Positions 17,001 to 26,205 of a DNA stretch of 64,000 nucleotides are shown here, piece by piece. The notes below the pieces were generated by a model. It made no database searches and was not told the DNA's origin. It saw only the letters and a program-made list of their open reading frames with translations. This DNA comes from Marinihelvus sp942491555. Lineage in GTDB: Bacteria; Pseudomonadota; Gammaproteobacteria; Xanthomonadales; SZUA-36. A program made the position numbers and the translations under genes. How positions within the stretch are numbered: position 1 is the first letter of the stretch; every line of letters begins with the position of its first letter. The stretch is from positions 248,001-312,000 of the forward strand of contig CALOBN010000002.1 of the NCBI GenBank assembly GCA_942491555.1. The letters are read 5' to 3'.

Positions 17001-18242
17001 GTGCAGAAACTTATGCCTAAAAAATCAGAAAAACCGCTTGTTGTTGGATTAGACATCGGCACCTCGAAAATCGTCGCCATCGTTGGGGAGATTCAGACGG
17101 ATGGAACGGTAGAAGTGATCGGGCTCGGCTCGCACCAGTCGCGCGGCTTGCGGCGCGGCGTGGTGGTGGATATGGCCAGCACGGAGCAGGCGATCCTGCG
17201 CGCGGTCGAGGAAGCAGAGCTGATGGCCGGTTGTGAAATTCAATCGGTGTTCAGCGGGATTTCCGGCAATCATATTCGTTCACAGAATTCCGACGGGACG
17301 GTGGCCATCAAGGACAAGGAGGTCACCGAACAGGATGTCGACCGGGTGCTGGAGGGCGCGCGCGCCATTCCGCTATCGGCAGATCAGAAAATTCTGCATG
17401 TGCTGCCGCAGGAATACGTGCTGGATAAGCAGGACGGTATCCGTCAGCCGGTCGGCATGGCGGGCGTGCGTCTCGAGGCCCATGTGCACGTGGTAACGGC
17501 GGCCCTGGCGGCTACGCAGAATGTCGGCAAATGCATTTCCCGCTGCGGCCTGACCGTGGACGAATTGATCATCACGTCCCTGGCCTCGAGCTACTCCGCG
17601 CTGAGTGATGACGAGAAAGAACTGGGCGTGTGCCTGATGGATATCGGCGCCGGTACCACGGACATTGCGGTGTTTACCAACGGCGCCATCCGGCATACCG
17701 CCTGTATCCCGATCGCGGGCGACCAGGTCACCAATGACATTGCCGTGGCGCTGCGCACCCCCACCCAGCATGCCGAGGACATCAAGATCAAATACGGCTG
17801 CGCACTGGAACAGCTTGCCGGCAGTGATGAGTCCATCCAGGTGCCCAGCGTGGGTGAGCGGAGCAGCCGGCGCCTGGCGCGCCAGACCCTGGCCCAGGTG
17901 GTGGAAGCGCGCTACCGGGAGCTGTTTTCCCTGGTCAATGCGGAGCTGCGGCGCAGCGGTTACGAGAACCTGGTGGCCTCGGGCCTGGTGCTCACCGGTG
18001 GCGCGGCCAAGATGGAAGGTGCAGTGGAGCTGGCCGAAGAGGTATTCCACATGCCCGTGCGCCTTGCCACACCCCAATACGTGACGGGATTGAGTGATGT
18101 GGTCTCCAACCCGGTGCATGCCACCGGGGTAGGCCTGTTGATTTACGGAAGCCAGGCGGACGGAGGCAGAAGTGCCTCCGGCCTGGCCAGCGAGACGACC
18201 TGGTTGGACCGGATACAAAGCTGGTTCAGGGGCGAGTTTTAA
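17001..18242 (+). CDS. ftsA: Cell division protein FtsA
   Basis: The product is 413 aa, an actin-fold ATPase with VGLDIGTSKIVAIVGE (phosphate 1), the 1C domain, MDIGAGTTDIAVF (phosphate 2), VLTGGAAKMEGAVELAEEVF (adenosine) and the C-terminal amphipathic membrane-targeting helix WLDRIQSWFRGEF. I kept the GTG start at 17001 because AAAGGA lies just before it; the ATG at 17013 is an alternative. FtsA tethers FtsZ filaments to the membrane. ftsZ follows after 71 bp. Confidence 0.96.
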   Translation: MQKLMPKKSEKPLVVGLDIGTSKIVAIVGEIQTDGTVEVIGLGSHQSRGLRRGVVVDMASTEQAILRAVEEAELMAGCEIQSVFSGISGNHIRSQNSDGTVAIKDKEVTEQDVDRVLEGARAIPLSADQKILHVLPQEYVLDKQDGIRQPVGMAGVRLEAHVHVVTAALAATQNVGKCISRCGLTVDELIITSLASSYSALSDDEKELGVCLMDIGAGTTDIAVFTNGAIRHTACIPIAGDQVTNDIAVALRTPTQHAEDIKIKYGCALEQLAGSDESIQVPSVGERSSRRLARQTLAQVVEARYRELFSLVNAELRRSGYENLVASGLVLTGGAAKMEGAVELAEEVFHMPVRLATPQYVTGLSDVVSNPVHATGVGLLIYGSQADGGRSASGLASETTWLDRIQSWFRGEF

Positions 18243-18313
18243 GGAAGCGGAAAGACCCATGGGCATAAGTACCGGTGGGTTCACATTAATGGCGAGCGAG
18301 AGGAGCAATACCC

Positions 18314-19486
18314 ATGTTTGAACTGGTGGAAAATTACACGCCCAGCGCGAAGATCAAAGTGATCGGCGTCGGTGGCGGCGGTGGCAATGCGGTCAGTCAG
18401 ATGATCGATGCCAATATTGAAGGCGTCGATTTTATCGCCGCCAACACAGACGCACAGGCTCTGCGGCAATTTAAGGGCAAGACCGCCCTGCAAATTGGCG
18501 CGACGGTAACCAAGGGCCTGGGCGCCGGTGCAAACCCTGAAGTTGGCCGGCAGGCCGCGCTGGAAGACCGGGAAAAGATTATCGAGTTGCTGCACGGCGC
18601 CGATATGGTTTTCATTACCGCGGGCATGGGTGGCGGAACCGGTACCGGTGCAGCGCCGGTTATCGCCCAGGTTGCCAAGGAGCTGGGCATTCTGACCGTG
18701 GCGGTGGTCACCAAGCCTTTTAATTTCGAGCAGAAACGCCGCATGGCGATTGCCGAACAGGGCATAGAAGAACTCAGCCGCCAGGTAGATTCGTTGATTA
18801 CCATTCCCAACGCCAAGTTACCCCAGGTGCTGGGCGAGGACGCCTTGCTGCTCAATTGCTTCAAAGAGGCTAACAATGTGCTCCATGGGGCAGTGCAGGG
18901 TATCGCCGAGTTGATCACCCGGCAGGGCATGATCAACGTCGACTTCGCCGACGTACGCACGGTGATGAGCGAAATGGGTACCGCGGTTATGGGTGCCGGC
19001 AAGGCTTGCGGCGAAGACCGGGCCATGATGGCCGTGGCAGCGGCAATCGGCAGTCCCTTGCTGGAGGAGATTAACCTCAATGGTGCCCGCGGGGTGCTGG
19101 TGAACATCACCGCCGGTATGAACCTGACCATGAAAGAGTTTGAAGAAGTGGGTAACCAGGTCGCCGATCTGGCCAGCGAAGATGCAACGGTTGTTGTCGG
19201 TACGGTGATTGATCCGGACATCGGCGATGAGTTGCGTGTCACGGTGGTGGCCACGGGACTGGGCGACCGGGTCCGGCCACGCCAGGAGAAGCCGCTGAAG
19301 GTGGTCGTAAACGCTACCAATGGTCAGCCGGAGTCGTTCGAGCAGGATGATACGCCGAACTACTATACGCCGCCCAATGCAGCGACCAGCCGGGAAACCA
19401 GGGCGGAACAGAAGGATATTTTTGAAGGGGATACGGATATTGCCTACCTGGATATTCCGGCGTTCCTGCGGCAACAGGCGGACTGA
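18314..19486 (+). CDS. ftsZ: Cell division GTPase FtsZ
   Basis: The product is 390 aa. The N-terminal domain has KVIGVGGGGGNAVSQM, the tubulin signature GGGTGTGAAPVIAQVAKELG and NFEQKRRMAIAEQG; the T7 loop is VNVDFADVRT-like (here INVDFADVRTVM). A disordered linker leads to the conserved C-terminal peptide YLDIPAFLRQQAD, which binds FtsA and ZipA. The ATG at 18314 has GAGAGGAG upstream. FtsZ assembles the division ring. Confidence 0.98.
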   Translation: MFELVENYTPSAKIKVIGVGGGGGNAVSQMIDANIEGVDFIAANTDAQALRQFKGKTALQIGATVTKGLGAGANPEVGRQAALEDREKIIELLHGADMVFITAGMGGGTGTGAAPVIAQVAKELGILTVAVVTKPFNFEQKRRMAIAEQGIEELSRQVDSLITIPNAKLPQVLGEDALLLNCFKEANNVLHGAVQGIAELITRQGMINVDFADVRTVMSEMGTAVMGAGKACGEDRAMMAVAAAIGSPLLEEINLNGARGVLVNITAGMNLTMKEFEEVGNQVADLASEDATVVVGTVIDPDIGDELRVTVVATGLGDRVRPRQEKPLKVVVNATNGQPESFEQDDTPNYYTPPNAATSRETRAEQKDIFEGDTDIAYLDIPAFLRQQAD

Positions 19487-19651
19487 GAGGCGGGGGTCGG
19501 GTGCGTACGGTCGGTGAATATTCACATTGAATATTGAGGAGGCCGTCCGCACCTTGGAACTCCACCGCCGTAATATCATCAATACAATGAGTCAGAGGCG
19601 TTAAAGTGTTGTTAAATCACAACAAGTGTGGCGAAAAACGCAAAAAATGCC

Positions 19652-19680
19652 TTCAGAGCAAGGACATGCTGTGCTAAAAT
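19652..19680 (+). promoter_or_regulatory. Putative extended -10 promoter for lpxC
   Basis: In the 228-bp gap between ftsZ and lpxC, TGCTAAAAT (-10 TAAAAT at 19675-19680 with a TGn extension) lies 17 bp after a weak -35 TTCAGA (19652-19657). The AT-rich flank and the position 35 bp before the lpxC ATG support a dedicated promoter. Confidence 0.5.
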
Positions 19681-19714
19681 GCGCGTCATTCCCGACCACG
19701 GGGTATACAACAAA

Positions 19715-20626
19715 ATGATAAGACAACGAACCCTCAAAAATGTGATCCGGGCAACTGGTGTTGGCATCCATACCGGCGAAAAGGTCCTGATGACCCTGCG
19801 TCCGGCGCCGGTGAATACCGGTTTGATCTTCCGGCGCGTGGATCTGGATCCGGTGGTGGACATTCCCGCCACCGCCACCAACGTCGGCGATACCAGCATG
19901 AACACCACCCTGATCCAGGATGGCGTGCGTGTGTCCACCGTGGAGCACCTGTTATCCGCGCTGGCCGGCCTGGGTATCGACAACGCCTATATCGACCTGA
20001 GTTCCGCGGAAGTACCGATCATGGACGGCAGTGCCGGCCCATTTGTGTTTCTGGTGCAATCTGCCGGTATTGAGGAGCAAACGCTCGCCAAGCGCTTTAT
20101 TCGTATCCTCAAGCCTGTGGAAGTTCGCCATGAAGACAAGTGGGCGCGTTTTGAGCCCTTCGAAGGCTTCAAGGTGTCGTTCAAGATCGAGTTTGATCAC
20201 CCGGTTTTCGAGTCGCATACCTCGTTTGCCAGTATCGATTTCTCCACTACCTCGTACCTGAAGGAAATCTCGCGCGCGCGCACCTTCGGTTTTGTGCGTG
20301 ACCTGGAGATGTTGCGTGAACGTAATCTCGTGCTGGGCGGCAGTCTGGACAATGCCGTTGTGCTGGACGATTACCGTGTACTGAACGAAGACGGGCTTCG
20401 CTACGAGGATGAGTTCGTCAAACACAAGATGCTGGATGCCATCGGCGACCTGTATCTGCTGGGCCACAGCCTGATTGGTGCCTACTCCGGGTATAAATCC
20501 GGCCACGGCCTGAATAACGCCTTGCTGCTTGAACTGCTTGCGCAGCCTGAAGCCTGGGAAGAGGCGGTGTTTGAGGACGAGGCGGTGGCGCCTATCAACT
20601 ACGCCCACCCAGCGCAGGCCTTGTAG
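19715..20626 (+). CDS. lpxC: UDP-3-O-acyl-N-acetylglucosamine deacetylase LpxC
   Basis: The product is 303 aa, beginning MIRQRTLKNVIRATGVGIHTG. The zinc ligands and catalytic residues are in STVEHLLSALAGLGIDN (first His), HKMLDAIGDLYLLGH (His, Asp) and the C-terminal SGHGLNNALL. I chose the ATG at 19715 because the longer frame from 19628 crosses the promoter and adds non-conserved residues. LpxC commits UDP-GlcNAc to lipid A synthesis. It closes the dcw cluster as in E. coli, and a family-1 repeat lies immediately downstream. Confidence 0.97.
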   Translation: MIRQRTLKNVIRATGVGIHTGEKVLMTLRPAPVNTGLIFRRVDLDPVVDIPATATNVGDTSMNTTLIQDGVRVSTVEHLLSALAGLGIDNAYIDLSSAEVPIMDGSAGPFVFLVQSAGIEEQTLAKRFIRILKPVEVRHEDKWARFEPFEGFKVSFKIEFDHPVFESHTSFASIDFSTTSYLKEISRARTFGFVRDLEMLRERNLVLGGSLDNAVVLDDYRVLNEDGLRYEDEFVKHKMLDAIGDLYLLGHSLIGAYSGYKSGHGLNNALLLELLAQPEAWEEAVFEDEAVAPINYAHPAQAL

Positions 20627-20653
20627 GTCACAGCTCACCGACTTTTTTTATCC

Positions 20654-20903
20654 GTTTGGGGTGGGGTGCCTGGTTGTGGCCGGCCGGGCTTTCGGCCTTC
20701 GGCTTCCCTCGTTCTGCTGCGCTTGGTGCGGTCGGTTGCACAAATCATCCTGATTTGGGCAGCCTCATTTCGCCGTGGCCCAGGCCAGTCTCTCGACCGG
20801 TTCCCGGTCTCACCTTCTCCATGGCGAAATGACCACAGTCGCTCCGTTTCTCTCGGCTCAAGCCCCTAATTGGCCGTCCACAACCAGGCACCCCACCTCA
20901 ACC
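20654..20903. repeat. Family-1 multi-hairpin palindromic repeat, copy A
   Basis: The terminal arms, about 32 bp each, are near-perfect inverted repeats (GGGGTGCCTGGTTGTGG against CCACAACCAGGCACCCC). Inside are a hairpin at 20734-20764 (GGTTGC..CAAATCA/TGATTTG..GCAGCC) and a second stem TCATTTCGCC/GGCGAAATGA that carries the 44-nt module at its tip. It lies between the convergent genes lpxC and dciA and occupies most of that 333-bp gap. A reading frame crossing it is not coding. Confidence 0.9.
20777..20820 (+). repeat. 44-nt hairpin-tip module, copy 2
   Basis: It is identical to 24489-24532 and to the reverse complement of 3868-3911. It sits between TCATTTCGCCGT and ATGGCGAAATGA, in the loop of a 10-bp stem. 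In family-1 copy C the same stem closes on the pentanucleotide GTCCT. Confidence 0.9.
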
Positions 20904-20959
20904 TGCATCGGGGATGCCGGGGCTGTATCGGTGTTGGGAGGTAGGAGAACCAATCGCAA

Positions 20960-21253
20960 TCAGTTTGGCTGTTCCCTTTGGGGGAGGTCGGGGGTTACCA
21001 GGATTTCGATGCGGTTGAATTCGGCGGGGAAGGCGCGCTGCAGGACTTCGAGCAGGCGGCCGGACTCCATTCTCAGGCGTGTGGCGATGGGGGCGACGGG
21101 TGTGGCGAGGATGAGTGCGCCGTCGCGGACATTTGCGACCCGTACATGCGGCGCGTAGCGCTCGTCCAGTTCGCCGGCCAGTACCTGGTCCATGGCATCA
21201 AGGCGGCGTGCGCGGGCCAGCAGGTCGGTCAGGCTGCGCGGTGCGGCACTCAT
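20960..21253 (-). CDS. dciA: DUF721 (DciA-like) protein, probable DnaB helicase loader
   Basis: The product is 97 aa. RSLTDLLARARRLDAMDQVLAGEL is followed by a KH-like segment (HVRVANVRDGALILATPVAPIATRLRMES) and LEVLQRAFPAEFNRIEILVTPDL, matching the small DUF721/DciA family that lies between lpxC and secA in many gammaproteobacteria. Family members help load the replicative helicase DnaB in species without DnaC. I placed the start at the ATG 21253 (or GTG 21256) because GGGAGG lies 8-11 bases upstream; an open frame extends further. It converges with lpxC and diverges from secA. Confidence 0.75.
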   Translation of the reverse strand: MSAAPRSLTDLLARARRLDAMDQVLAGELDERYAPHVRVANVRDGALILATPVAPIATRLRMESGRLLEVLQRAFPAEFNRIEILVTPDLPQREQPN

Positions 21254-21545
21254 CACTTCAGTGACCTCCCGGGCGCGCTTTTTGGGTGCATCGTTCACTT
21301 TATGAGCATAGCGGAAGGCGGGTGCCGGACGCGAAAAGTTCTGGTCTGATATCCGCGATCTACCCATTGATTGGGTCATATATCCATTAAGGGGGCGCAA
21401 AGACCCTTACGGATAGGGGATAATGGGGGTTGGCTTTGCCGGGCTGGCTGGCGAAACATCATTCTTGCAAGATGCGCCAACTGCCCCCACATTTTTCCGG
21501 AGTGCGAGATGGGTCGCGCCCCACCAATGACAATGAATCCAAAAC

Positions 21546-24353
21546 ATGCTTAACGCCCTGATTACAAAAGTTTTTGGCAGCCGTAATGACCGCGTGGTCA
21601 AACAGCTGTCCCGTCATGTTGCGCAGATCAACGAGTTCGAGCCGGCACTGCAGGCGCTCTCTGATGATGAACTGCAGGCAAAGACCACCGAGTTGCGTGA
21701 AAAAGTTGCCGCCGGAACCAGCCTCGACCAGGTGCTTCCCGAGGCGTTTGCCGTGGTGCGCGAGGCCAGTGTGCGGACGCTGGGGCTGCGACATTACGAC
21801 GTTCAGCTGATTGGCGGCATCGTGCTGCACCAGGGCAAGATTGCCGAGATGAAAACCGGGGAGGGCAAGACCCTCATGGCGACCCTGGCGGTATACCTCA
21901 ACACGCTGGATGGCGGCAGTGTCCATGTGGTGACCGTCAATGATTATCTCGCCCGCCGCGATGCGGAATGGATGCGTCCGATTTTTAACCTGCTTGGCGT
22001 AACAGTGGGTGTGGCTGTTCCGGGTATGACATCGGCCGCCAAGCGCGCCGCCTATGCCTGCGATGTGGTGTATGCCACCAATAATGAGCTGGGCTTTGAT
22101 TACCTGCGTGACAATATGGCCTTTACCGCGGACCAGCGCGCCCAGCGCGACCGCAGCTTTGCCATCGTGGACGAGGTGGACTCGATCCTGATCGATGAGG
22201 CGCGGACACCGCTGATTATCTCGGGGCCCACCGACGACACACCGCAGCTCTATGTGCGCCTCGACAAGCTCGTACCGCACCTGCGCCAGGCCGAGATGCC
22301 TGCAGACCCGGATGAAACGCCTGACGGCGATTTCACGGTCGACGAAAAGCAAAAGCAGGTCTACCTGACCGAAGACGGTATGGGGCATGTTGAAGAGCTG
22401 ATGGTAAAAGAGGGCCTGCTGAAGGAGGAGGACAGTCTTTACCAGGCGCATAACCTCAGCCTTGTGCATCATCTGAATGCGAGCCTGAGAGCCCACTACC
22501 TGTTCCAGAAAGACGTGGACTACATCGTCAAGGATGGCGAGGTGGTTATCGTGGATGAATTTACCGGCCGTACCCTGGCCGGGCGGCGCTGGTCGGACGG
22601 TCTCCACCAGGCCGTGGAAGCCAAAGAAGGAGTGCCGATTCAGAAGGAGAACCAGACCCTCGCTTCGATCACCTTCCAGAACTATTTCCGCCTGTACGAC
22701 AAGCTGGCAGGCATGACCGGTACAGCAGATACCGAAGCCTACGAGTTCCAGTCCATTTACGGCCTGGAGGTCGTGGTTATTCCGACGCACCGTCCGCTGA
22801 TACGCGATGACCGTGACGACCTGGTGTTCCTCAAGGCGGATGCCAAGTATGACGCGATTATCGAAGACATCCGCGAGTGTATTGAGCGCCAGCAGCCGGT
22901 ACTCGTCGGCACCACATCGATTGAGACCTCCGAGCTGCTGGCCGGCAAGCTGAAAAAGTTGAAAATTCCTCATGAAGTACTCAACGCCAAGCAGCACGAG
23001 CGCGAGGCGCACATCGTGTCGCAGGCAGGCCAGCCCGGAGCGGTCACCATCGCGACCAACATGGCCGGCCGTGGCACGGACATCGTGCTGGGCGGCAGCC
23101 TGGATGCGGAACTTAACGCACTTGGCGATGAGGTCACTGACGAGCAGAAACAGGCGATCCGCGAGCAATGGCAGGAGCGCCATGACGCGGTACTGGCAGC
23201 TGGCGGCCTGCATATCATTGGTACCGAGCGTCACGAAAGCCGGCGTATTGATAACCAGCTGCGCGGCCGTGCCGGGCGCCAGGGCGATCCGGGCTCAACC
23301 CGTTTCTACCTGTCGCTGGAAGACAACCTGATGCGCATTTTTGCCTCTGACCGCATGGGCGGCATGATGAAGCGCTTTGGCATGAAGGAAGACGAGGCCA
23401 TCGAGGCGGGTATGCTCAACCGTGCCATCGAGAATGCGCAGCGCAAGGTGGAAGGGCATAACTTCGACATGCGCAAACACCTGCTGGATTACGACGATGT
23501 GGCCAATGACCAGCGCCGCGTGGTGTACCAGCAGCGCCAGGACCTGATGGAGCTGGATAACATCCACGACACGATTCTCGATTACCGCGACAACGTCTTC
23601 GACACGGTGATTAATAACTTCGTGCCGGAAGGCAGTATCGATGAACAGTGGGACCTCCCCGGCCTGGAGCAGGCGCTGGAGGGCGAATTCGGCATCGATG
23701 TTCCCTTGATGCGCTGGGCCGAAGATGGCGAACTGCAGAACGAGGAAGCGATTCGCTCCCGGGTGCTGCAGTCGGTCAATAACCATTTTGAGGCCAAAGA
23801 GGCGCAGACCGGCTCGGAAGTCATGCATCACTTTGAAAAGGCCCTGATGCTGAATGTGCTCGACCAGCAGTGGAAAGAGCACCTGGCGCAGATGGACCAC
23901 CTCCGCCAGGGCATCCACCTGCGTGGCTATGCCCAGAAGCAGCCGATGCAGGAATACAAACGCGAAGCCTTCGAGATGTTTACCCTGCTCATGGACAAGC
24001 TGCAGCACGAGGTGATTAAAATCCTCGCCCGCGTCCAGGTCCGCGCCGAAGAAGATGTACAGGCCGTGGATGCGCAACGCCAGAGCGGCGGTGACCAGGT
24101 GCAGTACCGCCATGATGAAGCCGGCGGCATGCCCGAACCGGCTGCACAGCCAGCCCAGGCACGCCAGTCAGCGATGGCCAGGCAGGCAGGGGCCCAGGCT
24201 GGAACTCAGGCCATGCCGGGCAGTGCACCGGCGCCTGGCAGTGCCGCCAACCCGCAACCTTTTGTTCGCGATGATAAAAAGGTTGGACGTAATGATCCTT
24301 GTCCTTGTGGTTCAGGGCGCAAGTACAAGCAGTGTCATGGGAAGTTAACTTAG
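21546..24353 (+). CDS. secA: Preprotein translocase ATPase SecA
   Basis: The product is 935 aa. It begins MLNALITKVFGSRNDR. NBD1 has MKTGEGKTLMATL (Walker A) and FAIVDEVDSILIDEARTPL (Walker B), the preprotein cross-linking domain follows, NBD2 has NMAGRGTDIVLGG and RESRRIDNQLRGRAGRQGD-like motifs, and the C-terminus ends in the zinc-binding tail DPCPCGSGRKYKQCHG. SecA drives Sec-dependent export at the SecYEG channel. No secM-like leader or M23 peptidase gene lies between dciA and secA. No strong ribosome-binding site is seen before the ATG. Confidence 0.97.
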   Translation: MLNALITKVFGSRNDRVVKQLSRHVAQINEFEPALQALSDDELQAKTTELREKVAAGTSLDQVLPEAFAVVREASVRTLGLRHYDVQLIGGIVLHQGKIAEMKTGEGKTLMATLAVYLNTLDGGSVHVVTVNDYLARRDAEWMRPIFNLLGVTVGVAVPGMTSAAKRAAYACDVVYATNNELGFDYLRDNMAFTADQRAQRDRSFAIVDEVDSILIDEARTPLIISGPTDDTPQLYVRLDKLVPHLRQAEMPADPDETPDGDFTVDEKQKQVYLTEDGMGHVEELMVKEGLLKEEDSLYQAHNLSLVHHLNASLRAHYLFQKDVDYIVKDGEVVIVDEFTGRTLAGRRWSDGLHQAVEAKEGVPIQKENQTLASITFQNYFRLYDKLAGMTGTADTEAYEFQSIYGLEVVVIPTHRPLIRDDRDDLVFLKADAKYDAIIEDIRECIERQQPVLVGTTSIETSELLAGKLKKLKIPHEVLNAKQHEREAHIVSQAGQPGAVTIATNMAGRGTDIVLGGSLDAELNALGDEVTDEQKQAIREQWQERHDAVLAAGGLHIIGTERHESRRIDNQLRGRAGRQGDPGSTRFYLSLEDNLMRIFASDRMGGMMKRFGMKEDEAIEAGMLNRAIENAQRKVEGHNFDMRKHLLDYDDVANDQRRVVYQQRQDLMELDNIHDTILDYRDNVFDTVINNFVPEGSIDEQWDLPGLEQALEGEFGIDVPLMRWAEDGELQNEEAIRSRVLQSVNNHFEAKEAQTGSEVMHHFEKALMLNVLDQQWKEHLAQMDHLRQGIHLRGYAQKQPMQEYKREAFEMFTLLMDKLQHEVIKILARVQVRAEEDVQAVDAQRQSGGDQVQYRHDEAGGMPEPAAQPAQARQSAMARQAGAQAGTQAMPGSAPAPGSAANPQPFVRDDKKVGRNDPCPCGSGRKYKQCHGKLT

Positions 24354-24365
24354 GCTTCTGTTGAC

Positions 24366-24614
24366 GGTTGTGGCGGGGTGTCCGGTGATGGCCGGCCGGG
24401 CTTGAGGCCTGCGGCTCCCCTCGTTCGATTGCGCTTGGTGGGGTCGGTCACACAAATCATCCTGATTTGGGTGACCTTATTTCGCCCTGGCCCAGGCCAG
24501 TCTCTCGACCGGTTCCCGGTCTCACCTTCTCCCTGGCGAAATAACCCCAGTCGCTCCATCTCTCTCGGCTCAACCCCTTAATGGCCGTCCACAACCGGAC
24601 ACCCCGCCACAACC
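24366..24614. repeat. Family-1 multi-hairpin palindromic repeat, copy B
   Basis: The terminal arms are GGTTGTGGCGGGGTGTCC (24366 onward) and its complement ending at 24614. Inside are hairpin 24446-24476 (GGTCAC..CAAATCA/TGATTTG..GTGACC) and stem TTATTTCGCC/GGCGAAATAA, with the 44-nt module at the tip. It lies between the convergent genes secA and coaE, 12 bp after the secA stop. The stem pair T-T-A/T-A-A differs from copy A in a complementary way. Confidence 0.9.
24489..24532 (+). repeat. 44-nt hairpin-tip module, copy 3
   Basis: It is identical to the module in copy A, although the surrounding copy B has diverged in its arms. It is flanked by TTCGCCCT and CTGGCGAA. Confidence 0.9.
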
Positions 24615-24635
24615 TGCATCGGGGACGCCGGGAGG

Positions 24636-25259
24636 TTATGGGGTTGGAGTGGCGCCTGAGAACATTGTGTTGTAACTCGCGTATTGCCTGTCAGTAGCCG
24701 ATTGAAGGTCGGCCAGGGAGCCGTCGTTGACGATAACGTCGTCGGCGATGGCCAGGCGCTGTGCGCGGCTTGCCTGGGCATTAAGAATGGCCTGGGCCTG
24801 CTGCTGATTGACTCCATCGCGTTGCTGGACCCGCTCCAGCTGAACCGCCGCCGGGGTATCAACCACCAGTACACGGTCAATCCATTCGTGGCGTGTGTTC
24901 TCCGCGAGTAAGGGGATGACGACTACACACCAGGGTGCTTTGACGTGGGTAATTCTTCGTTTGGCCTCGGCGACAATCGCCGGATGCAGTATGCCCTCCA
25001 GCGCGCGGCGCTCAAGGTCGTTATCGAAGACACGTTGCCGCATGGCGGCGCGGTCGAGGGCTCCATCCGGGGTCAGTATTTCCTGGCCGAATCGCGCGAC
25101 CAGCGTTGCCAATAAGGGTTCGCCGGGTGCGACCACCTCGCGGGCAATCAGGTCGGTATCAATAATCGGCACGCCCAATGCGCCAAGCCGGTCGGAGACC
25201 GCCGTTTTGCCGGACGCGATGCCGCCGGTGAGCGCGATCACGTTGGTCTTACCGCGCAT
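24636..25259 (-). CDS. coaE: Dephospho-CoA kinase
   Basis: The product is 207 aa. MRGKTNVIALTGGIASGKTAV carries the P-loop; IDTDLIAREVVAPGEP, LEGILHPAIVAEAKRRI and the lid region VVVIPLLAENTRHEWIDRVLVVD are typical of CoaE. It phosphorylates the 3'-OH of dephospho-CoA in the last step of CoA synthesis. I chose the ATG at 25259, overlapping the end of the upstream SDR gene by 11 bp; the longer frame lies within that gene. In pseudomonads coaE follows pilD directly; here five genes intervene. Confidence 0.95.
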   Translation of the reverse strand: MRGKTNVIALTGGIASGKTAVSDRLGALGVPIIDTDLIAREVVAPGEPLLATLVARFGQEILTPDGALDRAAMRQRVFDNDLERRALEGILHPAIVAEAKRRITHVKAPWCVVVIPLLAENTRHEWIDRVLVVDTPAAVQLERVQQRDGVNQQQAQAILNAQASRAQRLAIADDVIVNDGSLADLQSATDRQYASYNTMFSGATPTP

Positions 25260-26205
25260 GGGGCGTTTCGACCAGGAAGGCTTTGCGGGTTTCGCGCCAG
25301 GCGGCTGCCAGGCCGACCTCCAGGGGCACTGGCGACCAGCCATGGGGTAATAGTCGATCAGAGAACGTAATGTCGGCATTGTTGGTGCCGGCCGTCGTCA
25401 ATTGATAGATCAGGGATTTACCCATCAATCGTTCAATCCTGTGGAATACCTCGAGAATCGAGGACGGTTTTGCCGACACCAGGTGTTTGACCTGGATATC
25501 GCCTGGCTGCGGCCGCGTGATCTGGGCGGCGACATATCTGCCAACGTCGCTGCAGTAGACAAAGTCCCTCAGCGCGTGGCGGTTTGCCTCCAGGGTGGTC
25601 GGGGCTGATCTCAGCGCATTCCACATCACGTGACTCACCAGTCCGGCGCGGCGGTGAAAGGCATGGCTTCCGTAGACCGTGCTTGGCCGGTACACGAGCG
25701 CCGTGCAGGCGCTTGATTCGGTCAGCGCCGTTAATTCCTGTTCCTGTTCAAGCTTCATATTCCCATAGGCCGAATCAGGAGCCGGCCTGGAGTTTCGATC
25801 AACACGCCGCTGGCCTTCAAAAAGGGCACCCGCGGAACTCATGAAGTGAAAGGTGACAGCACTTTGCGCGGTTAGCGCGCGGGCGAAATCCAGGGTGTCG
25901 GTAAAGGCCAGGCGTTCGGGTTCCAGTTCGCTCTCACTGGAGCCCAGCGAACCACTACCCGCACTCCAGACAATGTGCACGGGTTGGCTGGCCGTGCCGT
26001 TGGTCGACGGCAATCTTGCAGCCATCTTCTCGAAGGATTGTGCGCGCAGGGTGCTTTGATGCCAATGAGTTTCTTCTTCAGCAATGGGCTCGAAGCCCCT
26101 GTTAGCGAGTTCATCAAGGATGGCTGAGCCAATCAGGCCTGCGCCGAGCAGCAGGCAGTACTGCCCTTGATCTCCGCCGCGCTCTGTATTCTCCAACAGG
26201 ATCAT
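25249..26205 (-). CDS. Extended short-chain dehydrogenase (NAD-dependent epimerase/dehydratase family)
   Basis: The product is 318 aa. The Rossmann motif LLLGAGLIGSAIL (about 18-30) is followed by SSAG near 123 and the catalytic YxxxK in SAYGNMK (Tyr 147, Lys 151). Later RPSTVYGSHAF and FVYCSDVGRYV resemble sugar-nucleotide epimerases and dehydratases. The substrate cannot be told. Its ATG overlaps the end of the upstream methyltransferase, and the gene sits in an overlapping run with gtrA- and gtrB-like genes. A role in making or modifying an activated sugar is likely but inferred. Confidence 0.85.
   Translation of the reverse strand: MILLENTERGGDQGQYCLLLGAGLIGSAILDELANRGFEPIAEEETHWHQSTLRAQSFEKMAARLPSTNGTASQPVHIVWSAGSGSLGSSESELEPERLAFTDTLDFARALTAQSAVTFHFMSSAGALFEGQRRVDRNSRPAPDSAYGNMKLEQEQELTALTESSACTALVYRPSTVYGSHAFHRRAGLVSHVMWNALRSAPTTLEANRHALRDFVYCSDVGRYVAAQITRPQPGDIQVKHLVSAKPSSILEVFHRIERLMGKSLIYQLTTAGTNNADITFSDRLLPHGWSPVPLEVGLAAAWRETRKAFLVETPHAR

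Noticed and set aside
20775..21158. Plus-strand frame spanning the repeat after lpxC and the antisense of dciA
   Set aside because: It starts in the 44-nt module and reads through repeat DNA; the dciA frame on the other strand has family motifs.
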